Source of the DNA: Verrucomicrobium spinosum DSM 4136 = JCM 18804
Lineage (GTDB): Bacteria; Verrucomicrobiota; Verrucomicrobiia; Verrucomicrobiales; Verrucomicrobiaceae
DNA: 64,000 nt
Direction: 5' to 3'
Assembly (NCBI RefSeq): GCF_000172155.1
Contig: NZ_ABIZ01000001.1
Coordinates: 3,691,105-3,755,104, forward strand
Shown here: positions 63,589 through 64,000 of the stretch, in pieces
Position numbering within the stretch: the stretch's first letter is position 1
Layout of the letters: each line of letters opens with the position of its first letter
Notes under the pieces: generated by a model
Database searches by the model: none
What the model was told of the DNA's origin: nothing
The model's input: the letters and a program-made list of their open reading frames with translations, nothing else
Translations under genes and position numbers: made by a program

Positions 63589-64000
63589 CTAGATGTTGCC
63601 GCGCTTCATCTCCTCCATGAGGTACTCACTGCCGCGCCATGCGAGGGCCAGGATGGTGAGCGTTGGATTTTTGTCCGGGTTCGAGGGGAGTACGGACCCG
63701 TCCATGAGGAAGAGGTTCTTCACCTCCCAGGTCTGGCAGTACTGGTTGGCGATGCTGGTGGCTTCGTCCGGTCCCATGCGGGCGGTGCCCACTTCGTGAA
63801 TGATCTCACCAGGGCGCTGGATGGCATCGCGGCCGGATTTGGGCTTGGCGGTGCCGCCCATGAGCTCAATGAGCTCGGCAAAAGTCTGTTGCATGTGTTC
63901 GGCCTGCTTGATCTCGTGATCGCTCCACTTCCAGTGGAAGCGCAGCACCGGGATGCCCCATTGATCCACCACAGATGGATCCAGTTCGCAGTAGCAGTCC
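63589..64000 (-). CDS. GMC family oxidoreductase, C-terminal fragment
   Basis: The frame is open to the right edge of the window. The ~137 residues shown carry the GMC C-terminal domain: VLRFHWKWSDHEIKQAEHMQ, the conserved EIIHEVGTARMG with the active-site His, and NLFLMDGSVLPSNPDKNPTLTILALAWRGSEYL. The family oxidises sugars and alcohols with FAD. With the subunit-3 protein it would form a periplasmic sugar dehydrogenase that passes electrons to a cytochrome; the substrate is unknown. Confidence 0.93.
   Translation of the reverse strand, partial: DCYCELDPSVVDQWGIPVLRFHWKWSDHEIKQAEHMQQTFAELIELMGGTAKPKSGRDAIQRPGEIIHEVGTARMGPDEATSIANQYCQTWEVKNLFLMDGSVLPSNPDKNPTLTILALAWRGSEYLMEEMKRGNI

Overview
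The window looks like part of a large, GC-rich Verrucomicrobiota chromosome (Verrucomicrobium/Prosthecobacter-like; Planctomycetota is the alternative). The assignment rests on gene content: three separate modules of Tat-exported DUF1501 proteins paired with multidomain c-type cytochrome proteins of the PSCyt1/DUF1549/DUF1553 type, together with many REP-like palindromes. No rRNA, CRISPR array or prophage is visible.

Layout. 1-1942: end of a DUF1553 protein and its DUF1501 partner. 1948-4200: a repeat nest with a heptamer tandem array, an IS4-type element inserted into a REP-like hairpin, nested inverted repeats and a ~255-bp imperfect palindrome. 4325-13715: mostly housekeeping genes (alpha/beta hydrolase, polyphosphate kinase 2, panD, htpG, argS and a fused NMN adenylyltransferase-NAD kinase), with small hypothetical genes between them. 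13880-28683: a zinc-ribbon membrane protein, then a same-strand cluster of DUF1501, PPC-domain protein, cytochrome/DUF1549/DUF1553 protein, a very unusual cytochrome-WD40-coiled-coil protein and a TlpA-like thioredoxin, with a second IS4-family element before the last gene. 29036-30914: a lineage-specific membrane protein and a broken gene. 31071-38427: a minus-strand catabolic-looking group of TIM-barrel sugar isomerase, DUF1501, cytochrome/LamG/DUF1553 protein and Gfo/Idh/MocA dehydrogenase.

38587-50625: an ABC ATPase and permease, then a complete chemosensory operon (CheW, CheR-TPR, CheW, PilJ-like MCP, CheA-REC, CheB and a REC-REC-kinase-REC hybrid). Its make-up matches the Wsp type of chemosensory pathway, but the usual diguanylate cyclase output is replaced by a hybrid histidine kinase. 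50715-57373: peroxiredoxin, nitroreductase, DUF456 protein, gatA and gatC, two tail-anchored coiled-coil proteins and an exporter-type permease. 57556-64000: Sel1-repeat protein, tRNA-Ala(GGC), ECF sigma factor, leuA, and a gluconate-dehydrogenase-subunit-3-like protein with the end of its GMC oxidoreductase partner.

The DUF1501/cytochrome modules, the GMC pair, the TIM-barrel isomerase and the Gfo/Idh/MocA enzyme fit periplasmic oxidation and breakdown of complex carbohydrates, which is an inference from context. The chemosensory operon with a kinase output and the cytochrome-WD40-coiled-coil protein are the best candidates for undescribed biology. All functional calls come from reading motifs in the translated sequence; no database search was possible.
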